Shown one piece after another: positions 8,374-15,358 of a stretch of 35,506 nt of DNA. The notes under the pieces are model-generated. The model searched no databases. It saw only the letters and a program-made list of their open reading frames with translations, and had not been told where the DNA came from. Position 1 is the stretch's first letter, and each line of letters opens with the position of its first letter. Origin of the DNA: Bacilli bacterium (GTDB lineage: Bacteria; Bacillota_I; Bacilli_A; RFN20; CAG-826); NCBI GenBank assembly GCA_017619815.1, contig JAFZRR010000001.1, forward strand, positions 1-35,506, given 5' to 3'. The position numbers were made by a program, and so were the translations under genes.

Positions 8374-8388
8374 ATAAAAGAATATAAT
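8359..8388 (+). promoter_or_regulatory. Promoter of rpsU nested in the deoC terminator
   Basis: The -10 TATAAT is at 8383-8388. TTGCAT at 8359-8364 is 18 bases upstream and can serve as -35; it lies inside the 3' arm of the deoC terminator stem. Confidence 0.6.
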
Positions 8389-8424
8389 ATACGCGTTGCG
8401 AAAAACACGAATGGAGGTGAAACT

Positions 8425-8601
8425 ATGCCAAAAACAGTAGTTCGTGAAAACGAAACACTTGATGATGCATTACGCAGATTCAAAAGACAAGTTAATAAGG
8501 CTGGTACCATCCAGGAGTGCCGCCGCAGAGAATCTTTCTTAAAGAAAGGTCTCAAGAGAAAACTTAAAAGCGAAAACGCTCGTCGTAAAAACCGCAAATA
8601 A
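8425..8601 (+). CDS. rpsU: 30S ribosomal protein bS21
   Basis: The 58-residue basic protein MPKTVVRENETLDDALRRFK... matches bS21 throughout, with the conserved RRFKRQV, R-R-R-E-S-F and Arg/Lys-rich C-terminal helix. bS21 binds near the anti-Shine-Dalgarno end of 16S rRNA and helps initiation. An open frame extends upstream to 8353, but GGAGGTGA at 8413-8420 fixes the start at 8425. The usual neighbour yqeY/gatB-like gene is absent; an initiator tRNA follows 43 bases after the stop, so both may share one transcript. Confidence 0.96.
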   Translation: MPKTVVRENETLDDALRRFKRQVNKAGTIQECRRRESFLKKGLKRKLKSENARRKNRK

Positions 8602-8644
8602 GTTTATTAACCTAATGGGCTCTGGAATATGGGCCCTTTAACAT

Positions 8645-8721
8645 CGCGGGGTAGAGCAGTCTGGTAGCTCGTCGGGCCCATAACCCGGAGGTCATTGGTT
8701 CAAATCCACTCCCCGCAACCA
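8645..8721 (+). tRNA. Initiator tRNA-fMet (CAT)
   Basis: A 77-base cloverleaf with genomically encoded CCA. The acceptor starts C-G-C-G-G-G-G and ends C-C-C-C-G-C-A, so position 1 and position 72 are a C/A mismatch, the hallmark of initiators. The anticodon stem has three G-C pairs (GGG/CCC) around loop CCATAAC with anticodon CAT. Both features mark it as the formyl-methionine tRNA, not an elongator. A weak hairpin at 8615-8640 separates it from rpsU. Confidence 0.97.
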
Positions 8722-8732
8722 AACGACAAAAT

Positions 8733-8760
8733 AGACCCATAGGGGTCTTTTCTTTTTGTT
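8733..8760 (+). terminator. Terminator after initiator tRNA
   Basis: AGACCC pairs with GGGTCT around a short loop and is followed by TTTCTTTTTG. It closes the rpsU/tRNA unit and abuts the 3' end of the convergent lipoprotein gene. Confidence 0.75.
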
Positions 8761-8787
8761 CTGCGGGAGTGGAATGACAATTTATTA

Positions 8788-10200
8788 CTACGCGATTACA
8801 AAATGATGTGGATCTAAATGACCACAACTTGGATCAACATTACTATATCCAGCGGAATTTTCTGCGGAGATGTAATATTTTATATCATCGCCAGATTCTA
8901 ATCCGGTGAATGAATAAGTGTAGTTTGTGCTTTCTTTATATTGCACCATAGGTGCTTCTACATATGTAGCGTTATTAATTGAGTAGTGGATAACAGGAGT
9001 TTCTAAACCTGTGTTGGAATAATCAACAACATTTGTTTTAACAACATATTCATCTTGAAGTTCGACCGTTCCGTTATAAACTTCACGAGAATCGATAAAG
9101 ACCATATTTTGTTCTGGGACTTCGTGGGTGCGGCAGTGGAGCGCATCGGTATTTAAGAAACATCTAGACTCCGCAAAGTCAAAACCTTCAATTCCAACAA
9201 CTTCATAACCAGGCAAAGCTTCGCGATATACTTCTAAAGCCGCTTCGTTATAAGAGGCGTTTTCGCCTAAAGGCATATAAACGTGGTTATTCGCTATTAA
9301 AGAATTTGTGTATGGTGCGATAGTATCTCCGCCAGGTTCTTCAATTCTATAAACGCGATAATTATATCCATATGAACACTTTGTGTTTGCAAGTTCATTT
9401 GCCACTTGTTCGTAATAGGAATAACGAGGATTAGTTTCGGGAAGTTTTGCGACAACAATCTTATCTGGCGCGACAATCTTACCCCAACAGTCAATGTGAG
9501 CGATATAGTCACCTTGTGGGTCGATAGTGATAACATAGTTATCCGTACCGGTGTATTGATTCATTTGGTTTCTGACTTTGGTTTCATTATTGTTGTTTTC
9601 AGAAATCACCAAGTCATCGCTGAACGCAGTACCTCTTCCATCTTGCATGAGGTTGCCACCGGTATGGACAATATCCATCTTTTTATAACCGATATTAAAG
9701 TATTGTGATAACTTCTTTGGAACACTGTTTTGTTCGGTTCTTTGCGGACGATTATATGTGAAATCAACCACTGATAATGATTTTTTATCAAAAACATAGA
9801 ACGGAGAAAAGTCCCTCACCCAATATGTGTAATCATCATCAATATCCATATCGATAAATGTGATGTTTTCCATATTAGCGTTCACTTCTTGCATACAACT
9901 TCTTGCTGCACTGATGCGAGATTTGCCAGTGGAACTTGGGTTACAAAGTAAAAGAATCTTATTATCTTTTGCAATTTCTTTATAAACGTCTAATGGAACA
10001 TTGTTTGGGAAACACATTTTGACCATTGATACTGGTTCAAATTCCGCAGGCATTCTTTTATTTAATGTCTCAATTAAAACATCTTCTTGTTCTTCTTCGC
10101 CAGGATCTGGTGGAACGAGACGGTTTTCTTTCCAATTACATGAACTGAGAGTAAGAAGACTTAAGATTGATAGTGCAAATACGACTCTATTTTTATACAT
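8788..10200 (-). CDS. Peptidylarginine-deiminase (PPAD)-like lipoprotein with C-terminal Ig-like domain
   Basis: A lipoprotein signal ends at LSSC (Cys21), so the protein is lipid-anchored outside the cell. A Pro/Glu-rich spacer leads to a guanidino-modifying fold (PAD_porph family) at about 45-375. Residues expected for catalysis are all present: Asp130 in YWVRD, His235 and Asp237 in AHIDCWG, Asn299 in PYTNS, and the nucleophile Cys356 in ALHCRTHE. Arg151 and Arg154 sit where PPAD uses arginines to bind the substrate's C-terminal carboxylate. Residues 395-470 form an Ig-like beta domain, the same order as in Porphyromonas PPAD. It should hydrolyse peptidyl-Arg to citrulline plus ammonia; agmatine or free arginine are the alternatives. 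TATAAT lies 12 bases before the ATG with no Shine-Dalgarno. The gene runs divergently from the AbrB operon. Confidence 0.88.
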   Translation of the reverse strand: MYKNRVVFALSILSLLTLSSCNWKENRLVPPDPGEEEQEDVLIETLNKRMPAEFEPVSMVKMCFPNNVPLDVYKEIAKDNKILLLCNPSSTGKSRISAARSCMQEVNANMENITFIDMDIDDDYTYWVRDFSPFYVFDKKSLSVVDFTYNRPQRTEQNSVPKKLSQYFNIGYKKMDIVHTGGNLMQDGRGTAFSDDLVISENNNNETKVRNQMNQYTGTDNYVITIDPQGDYIAHIDCWGKIVAPDKIVVAKLPETNPRYSYYEQVANELANTKCSYGYNYRVYRIEEPGGDTIAPYTNSLIANNHVYMPLGENASYNEAALEVYREALPGYEVVGIEGFDFAESRCFLNTDALHCRTHEVPEQNMVFIDSREVYNGTVELQDEYVVKTNVVDYSNTGLETPVIHYSINNATYVEAPMVQYKESTNYTYSFTGLESGDDIKYYISAENSAGYSNVDPSCGHLDPHHFVIA

Positions 10201-10271
10201 AAGCTATTTCTTATTATATAAGTTTTGTCAAAAATATACATAACAATGATATATTCGATTTTTCTTGAAGT

Positions 10272-10298
10272 TTGGCTTTTATAAGACTATCCTATAGT
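10272..10298 (+). promoter_or_regulatory. Promoter of the AbrB/ABC operon
   Basis: -10 TATAGT is at 10293-10298 and a -35-like TTGGCT at 10272-10277 (spacing 15, slightly short). The initially transcribed region holds the triple 9-mer repeat listed separately. Confidence 0.55.
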
Positions 10299-10323
10299 AA
10301 GAAAGGTAAGAAAAGTAAGAATT
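10297..10323 (+). repeat. Three tandem 9-mers, candidate AbrB operator
   Basis: GTAAGAAAG, GTAAGAAAA and GTAAGAATT follow one another without gaps and end exactly one base before the AbrB-type gene's ATG. They overlap the last two bases of the -10 and occupy the whole leader. Swapped-hairpin AbrB regulators commonly bind repeated AT-rich sites and repress themselves, so this is a natural autoregulatory operator. It also contains no proper Shine-Dalgarno. Confidence 0.55.
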
Positions 10324-10527
10324 ATGAAAAAGACTTTTGATAACCGATTCATCGTATCCGTAAAAGTGGGACCAAAAGGTCAAATTACTATTCCTAAAGA
10401 AGCTAGGGAAATGTTTGACATTAAAGAAGGCGACACACTTATGGTATTAGGTGATAATTCAAGGGGCGGTATCGCTTTAATGAAAGCTGACTCTTTCTAT
10501 AAGATTATGGAGGAACAAATGAAATGA
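10324..10527 (+). CDS. AbrB/MazE-type swapped-hairpin regulator (67 aa)
   Basis: The segment VGPKGQITIPKEAREMFDIKEGDTLMV (residues about 15-41) is the AbrB/SpoVT fold core: K-G-Q-I-T-I-P-K-x-x-R, a helix, then G-D. It is a dimeric DNA-binding domain. A helical tail ends at residue 67. The stop overlaps the next gene's ATG by four bases (ATGA at 10524), so the regulator is translationally coupled to an ABC transporter that it very probably controls, with autoregulation through the tandem repeats before its start. An antitoxin role is less likely because no toxin gene follows. Confidence 0.9.
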   Translation: MKKTFDNRFIVSVKVGPKGQITIPKEAREMFDIKEGDTLMVLGDNSRGGIALMKADSFYKIMEEQMK

Positions 10528-11393
10528 GTGATTTTCTAGCCTTAGAGAATGTCAATAAGAAATACCCAACATTCTCCTTGAAGGATGTATCTTTCGCCAT
10601 TAAACCGGGCGAAATCATGGGTTTTATCGGTCGTAATGGTGCGGGCAAAACAACCACACTTAAAAGCATCATGAATTTAATTCACTATGACAGTGGTAAA
10701 ATCATGGCCTTTGGCACCGATATGAAAGAAAATGAACTAGCTAACAAACAAAGAATTGGTTTTGCTTTAAGTGAACTTAACTATTATCCAAACAAAACCA
10801 TCAGACAATTAATGCAAGTCACTAGAAAGTTTTATAAAAACTTCGATGATGCGAAGTTTGAACAAGTGTGCAAATTATTCAATTTAAATATTGATAAGAA
10901 ACTCGAAGAGTTATCTAGTGGTATGAAAGTGAAATATAGCGTTGCTATCGCTTTAAGTCATCACGCAGAATTATTAATCTTAGATGAACCAACATCCGGA
11001 CTTGATCCAGTCTCAAGAGATGAAATCTTAGATATCTTTAGAGAAATCGTTAAAAGTGGTGATAGAGCAATTCTTTTCTCCACGCACATCACCAGTGATT
11101 TAGATAAGTGTGCATCTAATATCACCTATATTCACGATGGTTCCATCGTTTATTCAGGAACAAAGAAGGACTTTGTTAATTCTTATTTATTTGTTAAAGA
11201 CAAAACAATGAATAAAGAATTAGAAAAAGAATACATTGCCTATAAGGAACTCGATGATCGCATTGAAGGCCTTATTTCTGCGGATAATAAAGACGTTTTT
11301 GTGAAAAACGGTCTAAAACCTGAAGAACCAGATTTAGAACAAATCATGGTGTTCTTAGAAAGGAGAGATGCTAATGAAAGCTTTACTTTATAA
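10524..11393 (+). CDS. ABC transporter ATP-binding protein (289 aa)
   Basis: A complete ATPase: Walker A GRNGAGKTTT (about 36-45), Q-loop region, signature LSSGMKVKYSVAIALSHH, Walker B LLILDEPTSGLDP, and H-loop STHI. The signature LSSG(M) instead of LSGGQ is typical of the BcrA/YhcH/YtrB-type subfamily that partners with ABC-2 permeases. A C-terminal extension of about 60 residues (after residue 220) is mixed alpha/beta, as in this subfamily. The gene overlaps the AbrB gene by 4 bases and the following permease by 20 bases, forming a three-gene operon. Probable role: export or membrane-stress detoxification under AbrB-type control; the substrate cannot be read from sequence. Confidence 0.93.
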   Translation: MSDFLALENVNKKYPTFSLKDVSFAIKPGEIMGFIGRNGAGKTTTLKSIMNLIHYDSGKIMAFGTDMKENELANKQRIGFALSELNYYPNKTIRQLMQVTRKFYKNFDDAKFEQVCKLFNLNIDKKLEELSSGMKVKYSVAIALSHHAELLILDEPTSGLDPVSRDEILDIFREIVKSGDRAILFSTHITSDLDKCASNITYIHDGSIVYSGTKKDFVNSYLFVKDKTMNKELEKEYIAYKELDDRIEGLISADNKDVFVKNGLKPEEPDLEQIMVFLERRDANESFTL

Positions 11394-12069
11394 AGAGTTT
11401 AAACTCTCCATGCACGTCATGTGCTATATCTTTATTGCCGCTTTCCCATTCATGATTCTCATCCCATCTTATCCAGTGGCGATTGGATTCATCTATGTCT
11501 TAAGCTGCTACCCAGTCTTATTCTTAGGTGCGAATAAAGGACAACAATCTAACGACTTATTGTTCTCAACATTGTTACCAGTTCGTAAGAAAGATATCGT
11601 CTTAGCGAGAATCTTCACCGTTCTTATTATGCAATTAGCCTTTATGGCTATTATGAGCGCTCTTCTCCCATTAGCGATGCATATCCATAGTGGAATTACC
11701 GCCAGCGCACAAGCACAAGATCCAAGTGCGAAAGGCGTGGAAGTTCCAGGCTTACCATTAAAAGCCTTTGGTTCTATCTTAGGTATCGCAATTATTGGAT
11801 TCTCTATTGCAGACTTAATCTTCTTCTCCAACTATTACAAACATGGCAAATCCATTGTCGGCTCTACATTGTGGACCATTCTTGGTTTCTTAGTCTATTT
11901 AGGAATTTTCACCCTCGGACTTCCATATGCTATTCCAGCATACAATCCAACATTGTCCATCTGGTGGGTGCAATTAATCGTGTTAGGTGGAGGGATTATC
12001 GTTTCCTTCTTCATGCACTGGTTAACTTATAAAGTATCCGCAAAGAGACTAGAACTTGTAGATTTCTAA
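11374..12069 (+). CDS. ABC-2 family permease (231 aa)
   Basis: The sequence starts MKALLYKEFKLS and has about six membrane helices (near residues 15-50, 75-100, 130-150, 165-185, 195-215), matching the ABC2_membrane_5 type permease paired with BcrA-like ATPases. The motif FSTLLPVRKKDIVLARI after the second helix is typical of the family. An in-frame ATG at 11368 is too close to AGGAGAG (11361-11367); the ATG at 11374 is spaced 7 bases from it and is preferred. A strong terminator follows. Together with the upstream ATPase it should form a 2+2 transporter. Confidence 0.9.
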   Translation: MKALLYKEFKLSMHVMCYIFIAAFPFMILIPSYPVAIGFIYVLSCYPVLFLGANKGQQSNDLLFSTLLPVRKKDIVLARIFTVLIMQLAFMAIMSALLPLAMHIHSGITASAQAQDPSAKGVEVPGLPLKAFGSILGIAIIGFSIADLIFFSNYYKHGKSIVGSTLWTILGFLVYLGIFTLGLPYAIPAYNPTLSIWWVQLIVLGGGIIVSFFMHWLTYKVSAKRLELVDF

Positions 12070-12079
12070 TAACAAAATA

Positions 12080-12110
12080 AAAGGCCACTCATTGAGTGGT
12101 CTTTTTTTAT
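12080..12110. terminator. Bidirectional terminator between the permease and the S37 peptidase
   Basis: A 9-pair stem (12082-12090 with 12094-12102, one wobble) has a T run on the plus strand (CTTTTTTT) and TTTTATTTTG on the minus strand. It serves both convergent genes. Confidence 0.85.
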
Positions 12111-13543
12111 TCAACACCTAGTGCGGTTTTAATCTTGGTAAGTATTTCTCTTTGCACTTTTGATCCAAAGTTTGAGATATTCGCTCCGTGAGGATGCTTT
12201 GTATTTACATAAATAGAAATATTTTCTCTATCAACATCATCTGGTCTTACTGCGTACCAAGGATCGCTAGAACCGTAAATAATGACAAACGGTTTAGTTG
12301 TGGTCGCTAACATGTTGTTAATTTTGGAATACATAAGTTCTTTTCGTGGTAACGCTAATTGGCTTTCGTTAAGAACGAGTTTCCACATGAGCATAGATTC
12401 TTCTTCTGGAGTCACGGTTAAACTCACACCTTCAGGAAGAGCGTTACGAATGTAAGAGAAGTCATAACCATAATTACCGAGTTCTTGATAGGCTTGGATG
12501 TAATATGGTGTGAATTCATTATTAATGGAAACATCTTGAGGAGAAGTAATGCCGATAAAGTAATTAAGACAAGCAGTTTGTTTGTTAGCTAATTGAGAGG
12601 AGGTAGTTTCTTCCATCGCTAAGCACTTTTTTAAAGTGGTGTAGTCTTGGTAATATTGCCAGAATCCAATACTGAATTCCAAGACACAAGAGTCATATAG
12701 ATTGTCTTGAGTCAAATAGGATGAATAGTTCGCACCTTGGGAAAGGCCGTATTCATAGAATGTTGGCGCTAATGTATCACGCCACTCAAGCATCTTAATT
12801 TGGAAAGAGAGAATATCAGCTCTCATTTGAGCGGCTTTAGTTTCACCGTATTGGACGTTTCCGGCTTCTTCATTGATAAACTTAATCATTCTTGTATCAG
12901 CGAAAGAATTGCAAAACGGTGCGACATATGGAACATATAAGTCCATATCTTCTGGATAATAGTAAGAATATAATTCCGTGGTCATACCACCTTTACTAGC
13001 ACCAGTAGAAACCCATTTACCATCTAATGCTCTTTTGAGTTGAGTGACGATTTCATGAGCATCGGCAGCGGCTTGCTCAGTTGTTAAGTATTGCCATGTA
13101 TTTGTATCGTTATAATTAATGTCCACTGGTAAAGAATCATCGAAGTAGCGGTGTTCTACGAACACATAATTACATTTCAATAAGAAAGCTATCTCATTCT
13201 CATTTGTGTCGTAATTAGAATTGTTCTCATAAAACATCGTATATCCAGTACTGACATAAACATTGGGGACATCAAACCCATTGAAACCTAGTTCCACTTG
13301 TTGCTTAAAAGTTCCTAAAGATTTGTTGTTATGGTCAATATATTGTTCAAATCTAAAAGAATAAACCGATTTAAAACTGCTTCCGGAGCTAAGTTTCTTC
13401 ACGTCTGTGATAGCTTTAATCTTTTCTAATCTCTCTTGTAACGTTCCATCGACTTTAGAAGTGTTATCTTCTTTCTTCGGGTTACATCCTGAGATGAGGA
13501 ATGAAGTGATTAGTAGTGTTCCGATGATAATTCTTTTTTCCAT
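12107..13543 (-). CDS. Lipoprotein peptidase, S37 family (PS-10 tripeptidyl aminopeptidase type)
   Basis: The lipobox ISGC (Cys20) ends the signal peptide, so the enzyme is anchored on the outer face of the membrane. The domain is an alpha/beta-hydrolase of peptidase family S37. It shows FVEHRYFDDSLP (about 128-139), the nucleophile Ser183 in TGASKGGM, Asp427 in YGSSDPWYAV and His452 in HPHGAN near the C-terminus. The family removes tripeptides from peptide N-termini, so the likely job is peptide scavenging. A Shine-Dalgarno AAAGAGGT lies 9 bases before the ATG, with TATTAT-like -10 upstream. It mirrors the deiminase lipoprotein on the other side of the AbrB/ABC operon; both enzymes act on extracellular peptides. 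Confidence 0.88.
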   Translation of the reverse strand: MEKRIIIGTLLITSFLISGCNPKKEDNTSKVDGTLQERLEKIKAITDVKKLSSGSSFKSVYSFRFEQYIDHNNKSLGTFKQQVELGFNGFDVPNVYVSTGYTMFYENNSNYDTNENEIAFLLKCNYVFVEHRYFDDSLPVDINYNDTNTWQYLTTEQAAADAHEIVTQLKRALDGKWVSTGASKGGMTTELYSYYYPEDMDLYVPYVAPFCNSFADTRMIKFINEEAGNVQYGETKAAQMRADILSFQIKMLEWRDTLAPTFYEYGLSQGANYSSYLTQDNLYDSCVLEFSIGFWQYYQDYTTLKKCLAMEETTSSQLANKQTACLNYFIGITSPQDVSINNEFTPYYIQAYQELGNYGYDFSYIRNALPEGVSLTVTPEEESMLMWKLVLNESQLALPRKELMYSKINNMLATTTKPFVIIYGSSDPWYAVRPDDVDRENISIYVNTKHPHGANISNFGSKVQREILTKIKTALGVE

Positions 13544-13614
13544 AACAATTACCTCTTTTTAGATAAATAATACCGAGATTATATCATAAATGTTATTCTT
13601 ATTTAGTAATCAAT

Positions 13615-14397
13615 ATGAAAACGTACGAATTATCAAAGCAAAAGAACATTAGAGATTTAGGTGGAATGGCCACGAAAGATGGTCACCATATTAAATATGG
13701 GAAACTCATTAGAGGTGGCGCTTTATTGAAATTAAGTGAAGAAGACCAAAAGGCCATAGATGAGCTACATTTAACTGACATCATCGACTTCAGATCTTCT
13801 AGTGAATATCTTTCCTTACCAACTTATCAACCAAGTGGTGTCAGGACACATAATATTCCAGTTTTAAAAATGTCGACGAATGAAGAAGCACAAAAACGTG
13901 TCAAAAGTGCGGATGGAAACTTGCTTTGGTTTCTCGAAGATCAGACAAGTGGATTTGAACATCTTAGAAAAGTGTATAGAGAATTTGTCACCACAGACGA
14001 AGGGAAAAGTGCTTTTAGGAAATTCTTTGAAATTATTATGCAACCTGATGCGGTTACATACTTCCATTGTTCTCAAGGAAAAGATAGAACTGGATTTGCT
14101 GCATATCTATTCGAGATAGCGGTGGGAGTTAGTGAAGAAGACGCCATGGAAGACTACCTCTTTTCTAACATCGCTATGGAAAAACGCGCGGAAGCTTTGC
14201 TTAGAAGTGTGGAATATCGTCCTTTCTATAATGAAGAATATAAGAAAAATCTCGTTGATGTTTTCTCCACGAAGGTCGAATATATGAAGTCCGCGGTCGA
14301 TGCGATGAACGAATTTTACGGTGGAACGAAAAATTTTATTGAACATGAATTAGGCGTAAATATCGCCACATTAAGAGAACGTTTTTTAGAAAAATAG
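13615..14397 (+). CDS. Tyrosine/lipid phosphatase, MptpB-like fold (260 aa)
   Basis: The N-terminus NIRDLGGMATKDGHHIKYGKLIRGG is the typical start of the Y_phosphatase3 family (Mycobacterium MptpB, Listeria LipA). The P-loop is HCSQGKDRTG at 151-160, with nucleophile Cys152 and Arg158; the extra Lys and Asp (C-x-x-G-K-D-R) are associated with activity on phosphoinositides as well as phosphotyrosine. Asp56-Arg60 (IIDFR) is the other conserved motif. No signal peptide is seen, although relatives in pathogens are secreted by other means. No Shine-Dalgarno is present; TTTAGT lies 7 bases before the ATG. Confidence 0.92.
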   Translation: MKTYELSKQKNIRDLGGMATKDGHHIKYGKLIRGGALLKLSEEDQKAIDELHLTDIIDFRSSSEYLSLPTYQPSGVRTHNIPVLKMSTNEEAQKRVKSADGNLLWFLEDQTSGFEHLRKVYREFVTTDEGKSAFRKFFEIIMQPDAVTYFHCSQGKDRTGFAAYLFEIAVGVSEEDAMEDYLFSNIAMEKRAEALLRSVEYRPFYNEEYKKNLVDVFSTKVEYMKSAVDAMNEFYGGTKNFIEHELGVNIATLRERFLEK

Positions 14398-14485
14398 ACT
14401 TAGTAGAGTTTAAAAACCAATCAGTAGAATAAAAAAAATAAAAAATATATTTTTATATTTTGCAAAATACCTTTATACTATTAAT

Positions 14486-14641
14486 GCCGATTAGGAAACT
14501 GATTAATCGATAGTAATACCCCTTCGGTTCCTCAAACGGTCATTTAGACAATAGTCTAGATGCTAAGATTCAATAACGCCCAAAAGTATGCACCCCCTTT
14601 GCAAACTTGGGCGTTATTGCCTTTTATAGGGATACTTTTTT
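14486..14641 (+). ncRNA. Candidate structured non-coding RNA of unknown family
   Basis: The 309-base gap between genes holds a -10 TATACT (14474-14479) and, after it, several strong helices. A GNRA-capped hairpin spans about 14488-14509 (loop GAAA). A 9-pair hairpin lies at 14541-14562 with loop AATA. A perfect 13-pair GC-containing hairpin pairs 14571-14583 with 14607-14619 around a 23-base loop that could itself pair TGCA/TGCA. AGTA...CCC (14512-14521) can pair with GGG...TACT (14629-14636), closing the domain right before a run of six T (14636-14641). It has no open frame and no match I can name: it lacks SRP, tmRNA and RNase P core motifs. It could be a free small RNA, or a leader of the 14707 gene. 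Confidence 0.55.
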
Positions 14642-14706
14642 ACCGTAATAATCTTATAAATATAAATAATATATAGAATATGTTATGATAATTTCAGGTT
14701 ATAACT

Positions 14707-15201
14707 ATGAGACTTATCATCAAAAATAAATGGATATCATTAAAAGGTTCTTCTTTTGTTAAGGATGAAAAAGGTAATGATGTCATGCAAGTGGAAGGCA
14801 AGTTTTGGACTTTCACTCGTAAGAAATATATTAAAGACTTAGAAGGAAATGTTATCTATATCGTTAGAAACAAATTCTGGAAGTTTATACATTACCAAGC
14901 ATATATCATGGACAAAAATGAAAATGTTATTTCCCACGTTGTGAGAAAGGCTTTCTCATTCCATGATCATTATGATTTAGATTCACCATATGGAAAAATT
15001 GTCTTTAGAGGCAATATCTTAGGATATGACTATCACATATATTTAAATGATAAAGAAGTGGGTCATGTTGGAAGACACTTCTCTTTAAGAGATTCTTTCG
15101 TTTTAGATCTCCAAGACGGATTAGATGAAAAATTCTTCGTCGCTTTATTAATTGCGATGGATAATATCACTGACGAAATGAATGAAAGCGCGAGTAGCTA
15201 A
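14707..15201 (+). CDS. LURP-one-related (YxjI/LOR fold) protein (164 aa)
   Basis: The protein is nearly all beta strands in pairs with D-x-x-G/N turns (F-V-K-D-E-K-G-N-D-V, Y-I-K-D-L-E-G-N-V-I-Y, I-M-D-K-N-E-N-V-I-S). This is the tubby-like barrel of the LOR family, called YxjI in Bacillus. Length agrees with the family (about 160-170). Its biochemical role is not established; tubby-like folds can bind membranes. A -10-like TATGAT with extended TG lies at 14684-14689. The gene is the first of three tightly spaced genes: a 48-residue zinc ribbon begins 10 bases after it and an exported protein overlaps that. Confidence 0.82.
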   Translation: MRLIIKNKWISLKGSSFVKDEKGNDVMQVEGKFWTFTRKKYIKDLEGNVIYIVRNKFWKFIHYQAYIMDKNENVISHVVRKAFSFHDHYDLDSPYGKIVFRGNILGYDYHIYLNDKEVGHVGRHFSLRDSFVLDLQDGLDEKFFVALLIAMDNITDEMNESASS

Positions 15202-15211
15202 GAGGTAATTT

Positions 15212-15358
15212 ATGGAAAAGGAACCGAGAATCGAATACGCGATTTATGAATGCCCTTATTGCAAAGGCAAAATGAGTTTTAAAAGAGAACCTCGTGGTAG
15301 AAAAGTTCATACCGTTTGTGCAAAATGCGGTAAAGAGTTAGATGTGGTGGTGAAATAA
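15212..15358 (+). CDS. Small zinc-ribbon protein (48 aa)
   Basis: This short frame (ATG at 15212, TAA at 15356) encodes a protein with two CxxC pairs (Cys14, Cys17 in YECPYCKG and Cys36, Cys39 in VCAKCGKEL) separated by a basic loop, a classic rubredoxin-like zinc ribbon. AGAGG at 15201-15205 is a suitable ribosome-binding site and its stop overlaps the next ATG (TAATG), both strong signs of a real gene. Such mini-ribbons often bind nucleic acid or act as protein adaptors; the function is unknown. Confidence 0.8.
   Translation: MEKEPRIEYAIYECPYCKGKMSFKREPRGRKVHTVCAKCGKELDVVVK

Noticed and set aside
8612..8827. Minus-strand open frame over the initiator tRNA
   Set aside because: It reads antisense through a tRNA and its terminator; such frames give familiar spurious peptides.
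9406..9708. Plus-strand 100-residue frame inside the deiminase gene
   Set aside because: No ribosome-binding site and fully contained in a strongly supported minus-strand gene.
10524..10527. TGA as Trp (code 4)
   Set aside because: TGA acts as a normal stop in two ATGA overlaps, and Trp codons in all genes are TGG.
14486..14641. Structured RNA as 6S, SRP, tmRNA or RNase P RNA
   Set aside because: The expected core motifs or long rod are not seen and the fold looks multi-branched; left unnamed.
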